64,000 nt of DNA from Methanobrevibacter sp. (GTDB lineage: Archaea > Methanobacteriota > Methanobacteria > Methanobacteriales > Methanobacteriaceae). The notes under the pieces were generated by a model that saw only the letters and a program-made list of their open reading frames with translations, had not been told where the DNA came from and ran no database searches. A program made the translations under genes and the position numbers. Shown here piece after piece: positions 49,334 to 57,796 of the stretch (the first letter of the stretch is position 1; every line of letters begins with the position of its first letter). The stretch spans positions 27,229-91,228 of the forward strand of contig JAFUCN010000069.1 of the NCBI GenBank assembly GCA_017459665.1. The letters run 5' to 3'.

Positions 49334-49753
49334 CTAAGTTGATAAAAGTTCCTCATCTAATTCTTCATCATCCTCATCTTCCTCGATTTTATGTTCAACT
49401 TTAGTTTTCAAAAGATTTTCATTTTTGATAGAGTCAATCGAAAGTAAAACTCGTTCTTTAATGTCATCTTTCTCTTCTTTAATTGAAGTTTTATATGCTA
49501 TCACATTATAATCTGCTAAATCATAATCTTCAAATATATTTCTTGCTCCAGCTCTCTTAATATAAATTGCTTTTTTGTTTGTTTCATTAAGACGTTTAAC
49601 TAATGTTTTGATAATCTTTTCATCTTTAATTAAGCAGATGTGTGGGATATTCCACCTTGCAATTTCATTGAACTCTTTATTTCGACGAATAAAAATCATA
49701 TAACTCTCTTCAAATGAATCATATGTCATACTTTTTCTATTCGTCCATTTCAT
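49334..49753 (-). CDS. Hypothetical protein with acidic tail
   Basis: 139 residues: alpha/beta body, then DEDDEELDEELLST at the end. The putative initiator at 50613 ends with a very similar tail (DDEDEKLDESLLSDND), so the two may use a common partner. Coupled to the ATPase gene. Confidence 0.55.
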   Translation of the reverse strand: MKWTNRKSMTYDSFEESYMIFIRRNKEFNEIARWNIPHICLIKDEKIIKTLVKRLNETNKKAIYIKRAGARNIFEDYDLADYNVIAYKTSIKEEKDDIKERVLLSIDSIKNENLLKTKVEHKIEEDEDDEELDEELLST

Positions 49754-50556
49754 TAGAGTTCATCCTCCTGTTTTGCACCATCGTCATACCACATTCGTAA
49801 GTTTTTGTCAAACCTAATGGGAATCTCGTCAAAGAATGGTTTTGTATAACGAGTCTTTTCTTGCTTCATACATAATTGTTTACTTGCATTTCGATAAATT
49901 GCATAAGCTTTAGTTGCAACTTGAGGAATTGAGTTTGAACCTGTTGTAGAATCAAGAGTCATATCAGCTCCCTTTTTAACATGTGAAACGATTACAAGTG
50001 TTTTCTTATATGTCTTAACAATTCTGTTAAGCTCTTGAACAAAAAGACGTTGACGAATCCACTCATTATCTTGTTTACCAGCTGCTGAAGCTTCAAATAA
50101 AAATTGAATGTGGTCTAGGACAATAATATCAACGAAATGTTCCTTAAAAAGATTTTCAAAAAGTTCCAAAGCCTCTTTTTGGTCAAAGTGAGTTTTAATT
50201 TCAGAAGATGGAATTAGAATGTGGTCAGATTTCTTAATGTCTTCATAGGGAATAATTTTTCTAAGACGACTTAACATTTCTCCTGTGTCATCTTCAAGAA
50301 TGATATGAGCAAACTTCTTTTTCTCCCTAATTGCTGAAGCTATAATATTTAAAGCAAACAAACTTTTACCTACACCACTTGTACCAAAGATAAGGACAAT
50401 ATTTGTTGCATTTGGTTTTGCAATACCTCCACTAAAAAAGCCATTTAGTTTTGGGTCAAAAAAACGATACATCGGTGTTAATTCACCGCTTACGTCTGCT
50501 TCATCTGCTTCTCTTTCATGATTAGCATAATTGTCGATTGCACCTGTAAGTTTCAA
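49753..50556 (-). CDS. DnaB/RecA-like replication ATPase (helicase-type)
   Basis: 267 residues. IFGTSGVGKSLFALNII (Walker A), VDIIVLDHIQFLF (Walker B), IVSHVKKG (sensor strand with His) and TGSNSIPQVATKAYAIYRN follow the hexameric replicative helicase C-domain order. It lacks a DnaB N-terminal domain. Probably the phage helicase, or a loader/RadA-like ATPase. Confidence 0.7.
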   Translation of the reverse strand: MKLTGAIDNYANHEREADEADVSGELTPMYRFFDPKLNGFFSGGIAKPNATNIVLIFGTSGVGKSLFALNIIASAIREKKKFAHIILEDDTGEMLSRLRKIIPYEDIKKSDHILIPSSEIKTHFDQKEALELFENLFKEHFVDIIVLDHIQFLFEASAAGKQDNEWIRQRLFVQELNRIVKTYKKTLVIVSHVKKGADMTLDSTTGSNSIPQVATKAYAIYRNASKQLCMKQEKTRYTKPFFDEIPIRFDKNLRMWYDDGAKQEDEL

Positions 50557-50583
50557 TTTGTTAATACCTCCGTTTATAAAATA

Positions 50584-50612
50584 ATTATAAACTAAAAATC
50601 AAAGAATGTAAA
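50584..50612 (-). promoter_or_regulatory. Leftward sigma70-type promoter for the ATPase gene
   Basis: Minus strand TTTACA (50612-50607), 17 bases, TATAAT (50589-50584), then GGAGG before ATG 50556. Confidence 0.7.
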
Positions 50613-51689
50613 CTAATCATTATCGGAAAGTAAAGATTCATCAAGTTTTTCGTCTTCATCATCTTCGATCTTAGTATTTTCTAAAACCTTTGATTTGCGA
50701 AGATATTCTCGATATTGCTTATCATATTCTTTTTGTTTTTTCTCCACATCTGAAGCTTGTTGTTTGGGTTTTAATGGTTTAATTTTTTGAAGACAGTCAA
50801 CAATTTGTTCATACTTTTCAAATAACATTGCATCTGAATAAATCTTAGGAGCATAAGGAATTTGTCGGTATTCTTGAAGGTTAAATTGAAGAATCAAATC
50901 AAAGTATTTATTGAGTCGTTGCTTTGTCATTAAAGGATTTTGAAAATTATCTCCCTCTAAGACTTTAACTAAACGTTTGCATAATTCACTGATACTCCAA
51001 ATTGGAACATTAAAGCGGTTCAAGATTTCTTTTTCTTTTTCTAATTCAGGTCCATAATTGTCAATTGTATATTTGACTATTGTTGGAAGTTTTCCAGCTT
51101 TCTTAAGCTTTTCTTCAAGTTTTTGAATTTTTGCTTTTAAATGCTCATTCTCTTTGCTTAAAGCTTTATTCATTTTTTGAAGATTTTTCATATCTTTGTC
51201 ATTAGAATCAATTTCTAATTTTGCTTGTTTCATTTGAACCTCCTTATTCAATTTTATATCTTTCCACGTTTTATGTAAACCATCAAACTCAGCTTCATAA
51301 AAGTGAGTTGCCCAATTTATCTTGTGCTTGACGATTTCTTCTATTAACTTTTCATTAAACATATAATAATGTGTGTTGAAGAATGGAAATCCTTTTGTGA
51401 GATGTCGAATGTAAATGACTTGAATCAATCTCTGTTTAATAAGAGAATATCTTGCATGCTTAATTGAAGAAATTTTGTATGTTACGTCTTTTGATGAGAC
51501 TTTTAATTTATTGATGTTGAAGTATTTGAGAAGGAATTCATCAGACATTCCCATTTTATGAACTTCTAGTCTTTCAGTTGTAAGTGAAAATTCAATTAGG
51601 TAAAATAGAAGAAGACTTGAGACTTGATAATTGTAAACTCCTTTTTGTTTTAGCCATTCTGAGATTTCAAAAAAATCATCATTATTCAT
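50613..51689 (-). CDS. Putative replication initiator
   Basis: 358 residues. N-terminal 130 residues look like a winged-helix region (YQVSSLLLFYLIEFSL, ISSIKHARYSLIKQRLIQVIYI). A coiled coil follows (NLQKMNKALSKENEHLKAKI), then a second helical domain and the acidic tail DDEDEKLDESLLSDND. Called initiator because it sits directly beside the iteron array at 51752-51886 and heads the replication block; no named family is recognised. Leaderless-type start (TATAAT six bases upstream). Confidence 0.5.
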   Translation of the reverse strand: MNNDDFFEISEWLKQKGVYNYQVSSLLLFYLIEFSLTTERLEVHKMGMSDEFLLKYFNINKLKVSSKDVTYKISSIKHARYSLIKQRLIQVIYIRHLTKGFPFFNTHYYMFNEKLIEEIVKHKINWATHFYEAEFDGLHKTWKDIKLNKEVQMKQAKLEIDSNDKDMKNLQKMNKALSKENEHLKAKIQKLEEKLKKAGKLPTIVKYTIDNYGPELEKEKEILNRFNVPIWSISELCKRLVKVLEGDNFQNPLMTKQRLNKYFDLILQFNLQEYRQIPYAPKIYSDAMLFEKYEQIVDCLQKIKPLKPKQQASDVEKKQKEYDKQYREYLRKSKVLENTKIEDDEDEKLDESLLSDND

Positions 51690-51695
51690 AAATAT

Positions 51696-51724
51696 ATTAT
51701 AAACTAAATTGTTATAAATGTAAA
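51696..51724 (-). promoter_or_regulatory. Leftward leaderless promoter of putative initiator
   Basis: Minus strand TTTACA (51724-51719), 17 bases, TATAAT (51701-51696), six bases to ATG 51689. Confidence 0.65.
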
Positions 51725-51751
51725 CTTTATGTTCTTATTCTTATTTTTTTG

Positions 51752-51886
51752 TTGCTAGGACAATTGAATGACTTTTGCTAGGTCTTTGCTAGGAACTGAA
51801 GCTCTAAATAACGACTTTTGCTAGGTCATAAACTGTATGCTGTAGAAACTGTCTGCTGTATAACTTAGATAATATACTGTATATGC
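51752..51886. repeat. Iteron array, candidate replication origin
   Basis: Four same-orientation copies of TTGCTAGG at 51752, 51775, 51786 and 51818; two of them are inside exact 15-mers GACTTTTGCTAGGTC. Next come ACTGTATGCTGTA at 51832, ACTGTCTGCTGTA at 51848 and a partial ACTGTATATGC at 51876. This is the layout of an initiator-bound origin, in the gap between leftward replication genes and rightward genes and beside an AT-rich stretch. The rest of the gap (51887-51971) holds only the next promoter. Confidence 0.6.
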
Positions 51887-51971
51887 GCAAAAATAAGTTT
51901 TGCGTGAATTTCTTCTTTTAGAAAAAGTGTGATACAATTAAAAAGTAATAACTAATTTAGGAGGTAGTCAG

Positions 51972-52331
51972 ATGACTATAAATTTGACAGAAGGAATTGA
52001 AGATTCGTTTGAGTTTCAAGGTGAAGTTGATGGGAAGATTCAAAAATATAAAGCAATCTATCCGAATTCAAGGAAGCTTAGGGCAATGCAGCTAGCGTAT
52101 GCTAAGCTTAATGCATTGAATGAAAAAGCAAAGAATGAGATTCCTGATAAAGAGAAAAAGCAGTTTGAAGCCGATGTAAAAGAAGCAACTGATGAAATTT
52201 CTAAAGAGTTCAACGAATTATTCGTTCCTTTAGAGGATTCTCTGCCAATCGATGAGTTTATTGATAAACTTCCGGTTCCTGCTAGAAAAAACTTTGAGAA
52301 GATGATAACTGAAGACCTTCTTGGAGCGTAG
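51972..52331 (+). CDS. Acidic protein, possible tail assembly chaperone
   Basis: 119 residues, AGGAGG before ATG. Acidic, helical (PNSRKLRAMQLAYAKLNALN...), size and composition like phage tail chaperone gpG-type proteins; the next gene could be the T-like partner. No tape measure is nearby, so this remains weak. Confidence 0.45.
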   Translation: MTINLTEGIEDSFEFQGEVDGKIQKYKAIYPNSRKLRAMQLAYAKLNALNEKAKNEIPDKEKKQFEADVKEATDEISKEFNELFVPLEDSLPIDEFIDKLPVPARKNFEKMITEDLLGA

Positions 52332-52571
52332 AATCGACTCTGATGACACTTATTCTTTTAAAGGGATGAGTGTTTTCAGTTTAGAAAATAAGTTCGAATT
52401 CAAACAATTGTTTCTTAACAGTATCTGATCGATATAAATACTCTCAGAATGACGAGAAGATATCTCAGAAACGTTTTAGTAGCAAAGATGGTATAACTAT
52501 CGCCTTTGAGCTTAAAACAGTCTCCAGACGTCTCTGGTGATGCGAGAGAAGATTTTTAAGAATGGGCTGCT
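52332..52571. other. Non-coding gap with shared control-region words
   Basis: No gene seen. ACTCTCAGAATGACGAGAAGATATCTCAGAAACG near 52440-52475 and CAGTCTCCAGACGTCTCTGG near 52525 belong to the word family of the 29.9, 33.5 and 46.7 kb gaps (AGATATCT, TCTCCAGA, TCTGG). No good promoter is obvious. Confidence 0.45.
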
Positions 52572-52886
52572 ATGGTAGAAGAAAAGAAACCAGTTAAAGT
52601 ATTCAAGCTAAAACATCAAAGAAAACATTTTCAAAAAGTCAAAGAAACAGATGACTACTTAAAAGTCTGTATTGTAGTTATGCTTCATTGTCCTCAATAT
52701 ACTCTTGAACAGCTTAGAGAAATGCCATTTCGATACGTCAAAATGATTTATGACAGAATCCAGGCTGAAAGAGCAGAAGATTTTCTTACATTAAATGCGA
52801 TTGTCAACGGTCCTAACGCTAAAGATGAATCAAAATCAGCTTATAAAAATACCATAGAAGCGCTTGTTAAGCTTACACAAAAATAA
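52572..52886 (+). CDS. Hypothetical protein, possible tail chaperone partner
   Basis: 104 residues with no clear ribosome binding site (ATG or an internal start). Basic start, then YTLEQLREMPFRYVKMIYDRI and KNTIEALVKLTQK, reminiscent of T-type chaperone C-termini. Uncertain. Confidence 0.5.
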   Translation: MVEEKKPVKVFKLKHQRKHFQKVKETDDYLKVCIVVMLHCPQYTLEQLREMPFRYVKMIYDRIQAERAEDFLTLNAIVNGPNAKDESKSAYKNTIEALVKLTQK

Positions 52887-52919
52887 AATGTGTTATGATT
52901 GTCTTATAAAGGAGAATCT

Positions 52920-53204
52920 ATGAGCAAACGAAATGCATACCCAATCGAATTTCTTCTTAAACTAAAACAAGTTAATCCTGAACGGGAGTTTGAAGGAGAA
53001 GATTTGAAAGCTTGGAATGAGTTTTTAGAAGAACAAGCAGAAAACAATTTGATGGAGCAACTTAAGCAGCAAGAATATAAGCCTGCTAAGAAAACTCGTA
53101 AAGTTAAGCAAACTGTAAATCGAGTTGATACTGAGAGTTTTGAGAATTTTGACGAAATTGAGAAAAATCTCAATGAGACTGACGAAGCTTCAAGCGAAGA
53201 CTAA
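52920..53204 (+). CDS. Hypothetical protein
   Basis: 94 residues from ATG 52920 (AAAGGAG upstream). Charged, likely helical with an acidic end. Overlaps the start of the GIY-YIG gene. A DnaB-loader or tail-chaperone role cannot be told apart. Confidence 0.5.
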   Translation: MSKRNAYPIEFLLKLKQVNPEREFEGEDLKAWNEFLEEQAENNLMEQLKQQEYKPAKKTRKVKQTVNRVDTESFENFDEIEKNLNETDEASSED

Positions 53205-53538
53205 AAGAAAATACTACATTGTTTATAAATTAACTAATTCTCAAGACAAGAAAAGCTACATAGGGGCTCATAAAATCATTTTCGGAAGAGAGAATGATGG
53301 TTATATTTGTAGTTCTAAATTGGTTTTTGCTTTAGTAAAGAAGAATCCTGAACTATTTTCTAAAACAATTTTAGCTCGTTATTCAACAGCACGAGAGGCA
53401 GACAGAGCAGAAAAACGTTTCATTAGTCAATATGACACTTACAAGCATGGTTATAATCGTTCAAGAGATGGAGGACATTATACCTGTTACGGAAATAAAA
53501 AGTATGGTAAAATAAAAATGAAACGGAGGAAAACATGA
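53173..53538 (+). CDS. GIY-YIG endonuclease (short)
   Basis: 121 residues from ATG 53173. KYYIVYKLTNSQDKKSYIGA is the GIY-YIG core; READRAEKRFISQYDTYKHG contains the catalytic Glu region and the YNRSRDGG motif follows. No NUMOD repeats. Basic tail. A mobile nuclease or a small repair nuclease. Confidence 0.65.
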   Translation: MRLTKLQAKTKRKYYIVYKLTNSQDKKSYIGAHKIIFGRENDGYICSSKLVFALVKKNPELFSKTILARYSTAREADRAEKRFISQYDTYKHGYNRSRDGGHYTCYGNKKYGKIKMKRRKT

Positions 53539-53765
53539 GTCAACTTTATCCAGTTCGATGTCCTGGAGTCATTTATCGTTATAACTCAGAATCTGGAAAG
53601 AAAGAGTTTATGCCTTGCAATGCTCTTCTTTTTAAGCTAAGCGAGGGTGGAAAGTGCGAAACTGTTTGCAGACAATGTAAAACTAAAGTTTTAGCTGTTG
53701 TTCGTCAAACGCTAGGACAGGGAGTGATTATTGATGTTCGGCAAGAAAACAACGAAGAATCTTGA
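53535..53765 (+). CDS. Com-like zinc-finger protein
   Basis: 76 residues: RCPGVIYRYN...PCNALLFKLSEGGKCETVCRQCKTK has the Mu Com-type C-x...C-x-x-L-F-x...CxxC pattern. Com activates translation of the Mu DNA-modification gene; a similar role for the following glycosyltransferase gene, which starts inside this one, is possible (inference). Confidence 0.6.
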   Translation: MSQLYPVRCPGVIYRYNSESGKKEFMPCNALLFKLSEGGKCETVCRQCKTKVLAVVRQTLGQGVIIDVRQENNEES

Positions 53766-54447
53766 TTTAGTTTACTATTTTGAAGGACAAGATTCAGAAG
53801 AACTTCGCTATTCAATTCGTTCAGCTTGTGAAAATCTTAACGTCAGAAAAATCTTTTTAGTTGGAGATAAGCCTAAGTGGTTTAAAGAAACTGAAAACTC
53901 AGTTTATGTGCATTCAAAGATTAACATAGGAACTAATGGATTAGGAAGTATACCGATTTTACATTTGGCTAATCTTTTAAAGTCTGGAAAATGTCCAGAT
54001 GAATTCTTACTTATGAATGATGATTTCTTCATTCTTAAAAGAATTAAGACATGGGTTAACTATTATCGAGATGAGAAAGATTACGAAGAAAAAGCTAGAA
54101 AAAATCATAGCTTTCATTTACGAACTTTTAGAAGTTTAACATTTGTTAATAACTTAGATGGGCATAAGTATAATCTTCATTCTCCAATAAAAATCGAAAA
54201 GAAAAATCTTATTGAACTTATAAAAATCTGGTCTACACTTCCTAAACGTGACATAGATTTTAGAACATTCTATGGTAATCTTTACATAAAAGATGCAATT
54301 CCGATAAAAGACAATAAGATTACAACAGATGATTTTCAACTTACTGTGTTTGTTTCTACTAACAATGATTCGTTCAAAAATCTAAAAATTGGACGTATTC
54401 TTAGAACAAAATTCAATAAACCAAGTTTTGTTGAGATGGTAAAATAA
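53734..54447 (+). CDS. Stealth-like sugar-phosphate transferase
   Basis: 237 residues from ATG 53734. DLVYYFEGQDSEELRYSIRS, RKIFLVGDKPKWF, then DEFLLMNDDFFILKRI (Stealth CR2, metal-binding DD) and NNDSF at the end. Stealth proteins transfer hexose-1-phosphate to capsular polysaccharides. In a phage it may decorate virion proteins or DNA or alter the host surface. Confidence 0.65.
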   Translation: MFGKKTTKNLDLVYYFEGQDSEELRYSIRSACENLNVRKIFLVGDKPKWFKETENSVYVHSKINIGTNGLGSIPILHLANLLKSGKCPDEFLLMNDDFFILKRIKTWVNYYRDEKDYEEKARKNHSFHLRTFRSLTFVNNLDGHKYNLHSPIKIEKKNLIELIKIWSTLPKRDIDFRTFYGNLYIKDAIPIKDNKITTDDFQLTVFVSTNNDSFKNLKIGRILRTKFNKPSFVEMVK

Positions 54448-54451
54448 AACT

Positions 54452-55204
54452 ATGATTAACTATGATATAGCAAAATTCCAAGATATTTCAGGAATAGAAC
54501 TATGCGAAAATCAGATTCGGAAATACCAGAATGCTGAGAATAGAGCGATTCATTTTTTAGAAAATGAACTCGGTTGGATTTTTGATTACAAACCAGAATA
54601 CGTTGAAAAGGGACAAACAAAGAATCCTTGTCTTTGTCCAAAGACTCTTAAGCGTTTAGATGAAACTACTCTTCTTCCTCCTGATATTCCTCAGGGAAAG
54701 ATTAAACTTTTCCCGTATGACAAGAAAATGAGTACAATTCCAATCGATCCGGCAAAAAACATATTTACTCTTAAATTAGTTGTTCCCTTAACTGGCAATT
54801 CTAAAGAATTTATTTCTGTGAAAACATTAGAAAATATCATGCCTGAAGCTTCTACTAGCTTTGCTAACTTCATTACATCAGTAGAGAGATGCCCAGGTTG
54901 GCCAAGCATTTGCGGTTGCGATTGTAATAACTGTATGATGTTAGCAGTAGATGGAGACTGGCTTGATGAACTTCCAGATTATTTCCTAGACATATTGACT
55001 GAAATGATTCTCTACTTTATGAGACACCCATTTTCTCTTGAATCACAAGCAACAATTAAAAGTGAATCAGTTGATGGACACTCAGTTAGTTATGATATAA
55101 CTGATGATTTAGAAAAAATCATAACATCGCAACGATATTTGAATTTTATTAAAGCTTATATGGGACCCTATAGTCCTTACTACAAGAAAGTTCGTTTATA
55201 CTAA
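54452..55204 (+). CDS. Head-tail connector-like protein
   Basis: 250 residues. NRAIHFLENELGWIFDY with CLCP, a CGCDCNNC cluster, DELPDYFLDILTEMILYFMRHPF then ESVDGHSVSYDIT matches gp6-like adaptor proteins (helical bundle, then a DG-x-S-Y strand). The Cys pairs suggest a bound metal. Closely followed by the stopper-like gene. Confidence 0.55.
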   Translation: MINYDIAKFQDISGIELCENQIRKYQNAENRAIHFLENELGWIFDYKPEYVEKGQTKNPCLCPKTLKRLDETTLLPPDIPQGKIKLFPYDKKMSTIPIDPAKNIFTLKLVVPLTGNSKEFISVKTLENIMPEASTSFANFITSVERCPGWPSICGCDCNNCMMLAVDGDWLDELPDYFLDILTEMILYFMRHPFSLESQATIKSESVDGHSVSYDITDDLEKIITSQRYLNFIKAYMGPYSPYYKKVRLY

Positions 55205-55572
55205 TGAAAAAAGTTGAAGTCAAAGATTGGTGTACTATTTATAAGTTCTCTAAAAATGGTTATGGAGATGTAAGCGTAGGTGAAAAAGAAGAAGTTAAGT
55301 GTCTTTTTCTATACGGTATGTCTCAAAGTGAGGCAGCATACACCGATATGACTCAAACAGATGCTCATGCCTATTTAGATATCGATAATGAATTTGTTCG
55401 TAGACTAATGACAAAAGATTTTAAGACTGAAGCTTACTACTTTGTAATTAACAGATATGGACAAGAAGAATGGTTCAAAATTGATAAGTTAAAAATTGGG
55501 AGAACTGTTTTGACAGATAACAAAGACAATAACGTTCATGTTTTTCTGTCAAAATGTGCTAAGTTAATATGA
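55204..55572 (+). CDS. Head-tail stopper-like protein
   Basis: 122 residues, overlapping the previous stop. Small beta-rich protein (TIYKFSKNGYGDVSVG..., EEWFKIDKLKIGRTVL), the usual form and position of the head-completion stopper after an adaptor. Ends with TGA. Confidence 0.5.
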   Translation: MKKVEVKDWCTIYKFSKNGYGDVSVGEKEEVKCLFLYGMSQSEAAYTDMTQTDAHAYLDIDNEFVRRLMTKDFKTEAYYFVINRYGQEEWFKIDKLKIGRTVLTDNKDNNVHVFLSKCAKLI

Positions 55573-55800
55573 CGCGCTTCCTCCCGCGTTGCAAGCAGGA
55601 CAATAAGACAAAACCTGCATTTAATGTTTACATTGCATTTTAGATGTGATATAATGAAATTAGGAGCATAAGAATGTGCCTTGAAAATAAATTATCATTG
55701 GTTTCGTTACATTCCGCTCGTAAATAATAACGCATAAAGTGGTGCCTTGATATATGAAATGTGTCAACCGATATTTACCACTCGCGAAACAGGAGGTAAA
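55573..55800 (+). promoter_or_regulatory. Leader of the TerD-domain gene, with small peptide
   Basis: Inverted repeats ACGCG/CGCGT and GCAGG/CCTGC follow the previous gene, then TTTACA, 17 bases, TATAAT (-10 at about 55650). AGGAG precedes ATG 55674 of a 17-codon frame (MCLENKLSLVSLHSARK) ending at 55727. Two copies of GTGCCTTGA (about 55676 and 55742) and the pair GGTTTCG/CGAAAC suggest alternative folding. An attenuator-like leader is possible. Confidence 0.4.
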
Positions 55801-57621
55801 ATGCAAGAAATTCAAGCTTTCTTAAGAGTTTTTAAGAAACTTCCAGAAGAAGTCATAGAAAATAATAAAAGTTTGATAAGTGTCCCTAGTTGTGGGGTCG
55901 TTTTTTATCAACCTCATGAAGAATTTGAAGAAACTGTAGAGTCTGCGATTAAGACAGTATTTCCTGAGACAGAATCATTTTCTAAGACTTTTCATACTAA
56001 CTGGCAATCAATCTTCGAAAAAGAAGATGAAGAGTTATATGTTGAGCAAGTGATGCATTATTTCTCGACATATGGGCTGGAATTTCTCAATATTGACCCA
56101 AAGAACTATGTTTATTTGCCAAATGAAGTTAGCCAAGTTCCTGAGTTAAGAAAGTTTTATTTGATTGAAACAATTTCACGAAAAGAAGCTTTAGAAAAAG
56201 TTAATCAAATGATATCAGGAATAGCACTATCTCAACAAACAGTCAATGATATTGTTTCAATCTTTAACTTTTATTCTGAGACTATTTCTTTAGATAAAAT
56301 AACGAATAAAGACTTAAAGATTAAACTTATTGTTGCAAATAGAATTGTTCCAGAAAATCCTGATGAATGTATGAAGGTTATCAATTATCTTCTTACAGGA
56401 AATCTTTCGTTTGTTAAATCAAAAGAAAACATATATTTTTTCGGGTATTGCAATGATATTACAAAAATAAAATACATTGAAAAAATTCTTGAAGAAAGAA
56501 TAAATGAATTAGCAACAGTTTTCTATCGTTATAAGAAGCACATCATTTACTTGAAACATATTTCAAAGGAAGCTCGAAAGTCTGTCAATTTAATAAGGAG
56601 GCGAGCAATTGAACTTTATGTGCCTAAATGTAACGATGAATTCTTAACAACAAAGATTCTTAAAGAACAAGAAATAGAACTCTCTACTTTAACAAATCTT
56701 TCAATTTCTAATTTAGTCAAGATTTATAACAAACTTATGTATTGTGCTTTAGCACCAAATATGAACATTGATGCTTATCGAATAAGAAATGGCAAAATCT
56801 TTGTTAAGAAAAGTGAACGAAATCTTGATGTGAGTTCGAAAGAAAAAATCTTAGCATGGTGCACAACTATCAGAACAATTATTCAAGAACGTCTTCAATC
56901 ATCTAATTATCGAATTAGGCTTCCCCGTAACATTGATTTAGCTTTTCCAGAATCAGAAAAGGCTTTTATTGGTGAAATTTCGATTTATTCAACAATTAAA
57001 CAGCAAGGAGCTAATGTAATAGGAGTAAGTTGGAATGAAGATGAAGATTTGGATTTATCTTTATTGACTTCTACTCAAAAATATGGTTGGAATGGAGTTT
57101 GGAGAAATGATAATACAATTCTTTATTCAGGAGATATGACACGAGCTGGAGCTGAAAGTTTTTATCTAAAAACGCAAAATACTCAATTTTTAGTTGAACT
57201 TAGTAATTATCGTCAGAGAAAAGAAGTCGAATATGATTTATTCTTTGCTACATCATCAGAAGATGCTTGGAAAGACAAAGCAAAACATTATACAGTTGAT
57301 TCTAATGATGTAAATTATTCAACAAAACTTTCAATAGATAAAGCTCATCAGCTTCTTGGACTTTATAATCCGAATCAGAATTTTGTATTTTTGAATCTCA
57401 AACTTGGGTCTGGGGCGGTTTCATTCCCATCAAACATCATTCAAGATTTAATACAATATTTTACGATTATGTCTGTTGCATGCTTAAAATTGACAGATGT
57501 ATTTCAAGAATATAATGAAGATGTAGAAATAAGAGATGACATTCAAGTTATAGATTTAGAAAAAGATTTATCGAAAGCAACAATTATTGATTTATGTTTG
57601 GAGAAAAAAGATGAGCGTTAA
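55801..57621 (+). CDS. TerD-domain protein
   Basis: 606 residues from ATG 55801 (AGGAGGTAAA upstream; the Met at 55747 is rejected). N-terminal 390 residues not recognised, helical with a basic RRRAIELYVPK stretch. At about 400-560: VIGVSWNEDEDLDLSLL, TILYSGDMTRAGAESFYL, then FVFLNLKLGSGAVSFPSNII. This is the TerD fold with its calcium-binding D-x-D-L-D signature. TerD proteins act in stress and phage-defence-linked tellurite-resistance systems; a phage copy in a long fusion is uncommon. Confidence 0.6.
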   Translation: MQEIQAFLRVFKKLPEEVIENNKSLISVPSCGVVFYQPHEEFEETVESAIKTVFPETESFSKTFHTNWQSIFEKEDEELYVEQVMHYFSTYGLEFLNIDPKNYVYLPNEVSQVPELRKFYLIETISRKEALEKVNQMISGIALSQQTVNDIVSIFNFYSETISLDKITNKDLKIKLIVANRIVPENPDECMKVINYLLTGNLSFVKSKENIYFFGYCNDITKIKYIEKILEERINELATVFYRYKKHIIYLKHISKEARKSVNLIRRRAIELYVPKCNDEFLTTKILKEQEIELSTLTNLSISNLVKIYNKLMYCALAPNMNIDAYRIRNGKIFVKKSERNLDVSSKEKILAWCTTIRTIIQERLQSSNYRIRLPRNIDLAFPESEKAFIGEISIYSTIKQQGANVIGVSWNEDEDLDLSLLTSTQKYGWNGVWRNDNTILYSGDMTRAGAESFYLKTQNTQFLVELSNYRQRKEVEYDLFFATSSEDAWKDKAKHYTVDSNDVNYSTKLSIDKAHQLLGLYNPNQNFVFLNLKLGSGAVSFPSNIIQDLIQYFTIMSVACLKLTDVFQEYNEDVEIRDDIQVIDLEKDLSKATIIDLCLEKKDER

Positions 57622-57796
57622 AACATATGAACCAGGAAAAATTAGTCTTACATTGCATGGAATAACCTACTCAGTTGAAGGATTAGCATGGGACATTGGT
57701 GGAACTGAGCTAATGCAAGAATTCAGGGGACTTATGCATGCTTCAGGATTTCCTGTAGAAAAATACTCTGAAGAAGATGAATGGATTAAGAAATGA
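57611..57796 (+). CDS. Small hypothetical protein
   Basis: 61 residues from ATG 57611, inside the end of the previous gene, and itself ending in ATGA with the glycosyltransferase. Sequence KISLTLHGITYSVEGLAWDI; not recognised. Confidence 0.55.
   Translation: MSVKTYEPGKISLTLHGITYSVEGLAWDIGGTELMQEFRGLMHASGFPVEKYSEEDEWIKK

Noticed and set aside
51752..51886. CRISPR-like short repeats
   Set aside because: Repeat units are 8-15 bases with uneven spacing of 3-25 bases and no spacer pattern; iterons fit better.
55801..57621. Portal protein
   Set aside because: Size would fit and connectors are nearby, but the C-terminal half is a TerD-like domain and no portal motif was seen.
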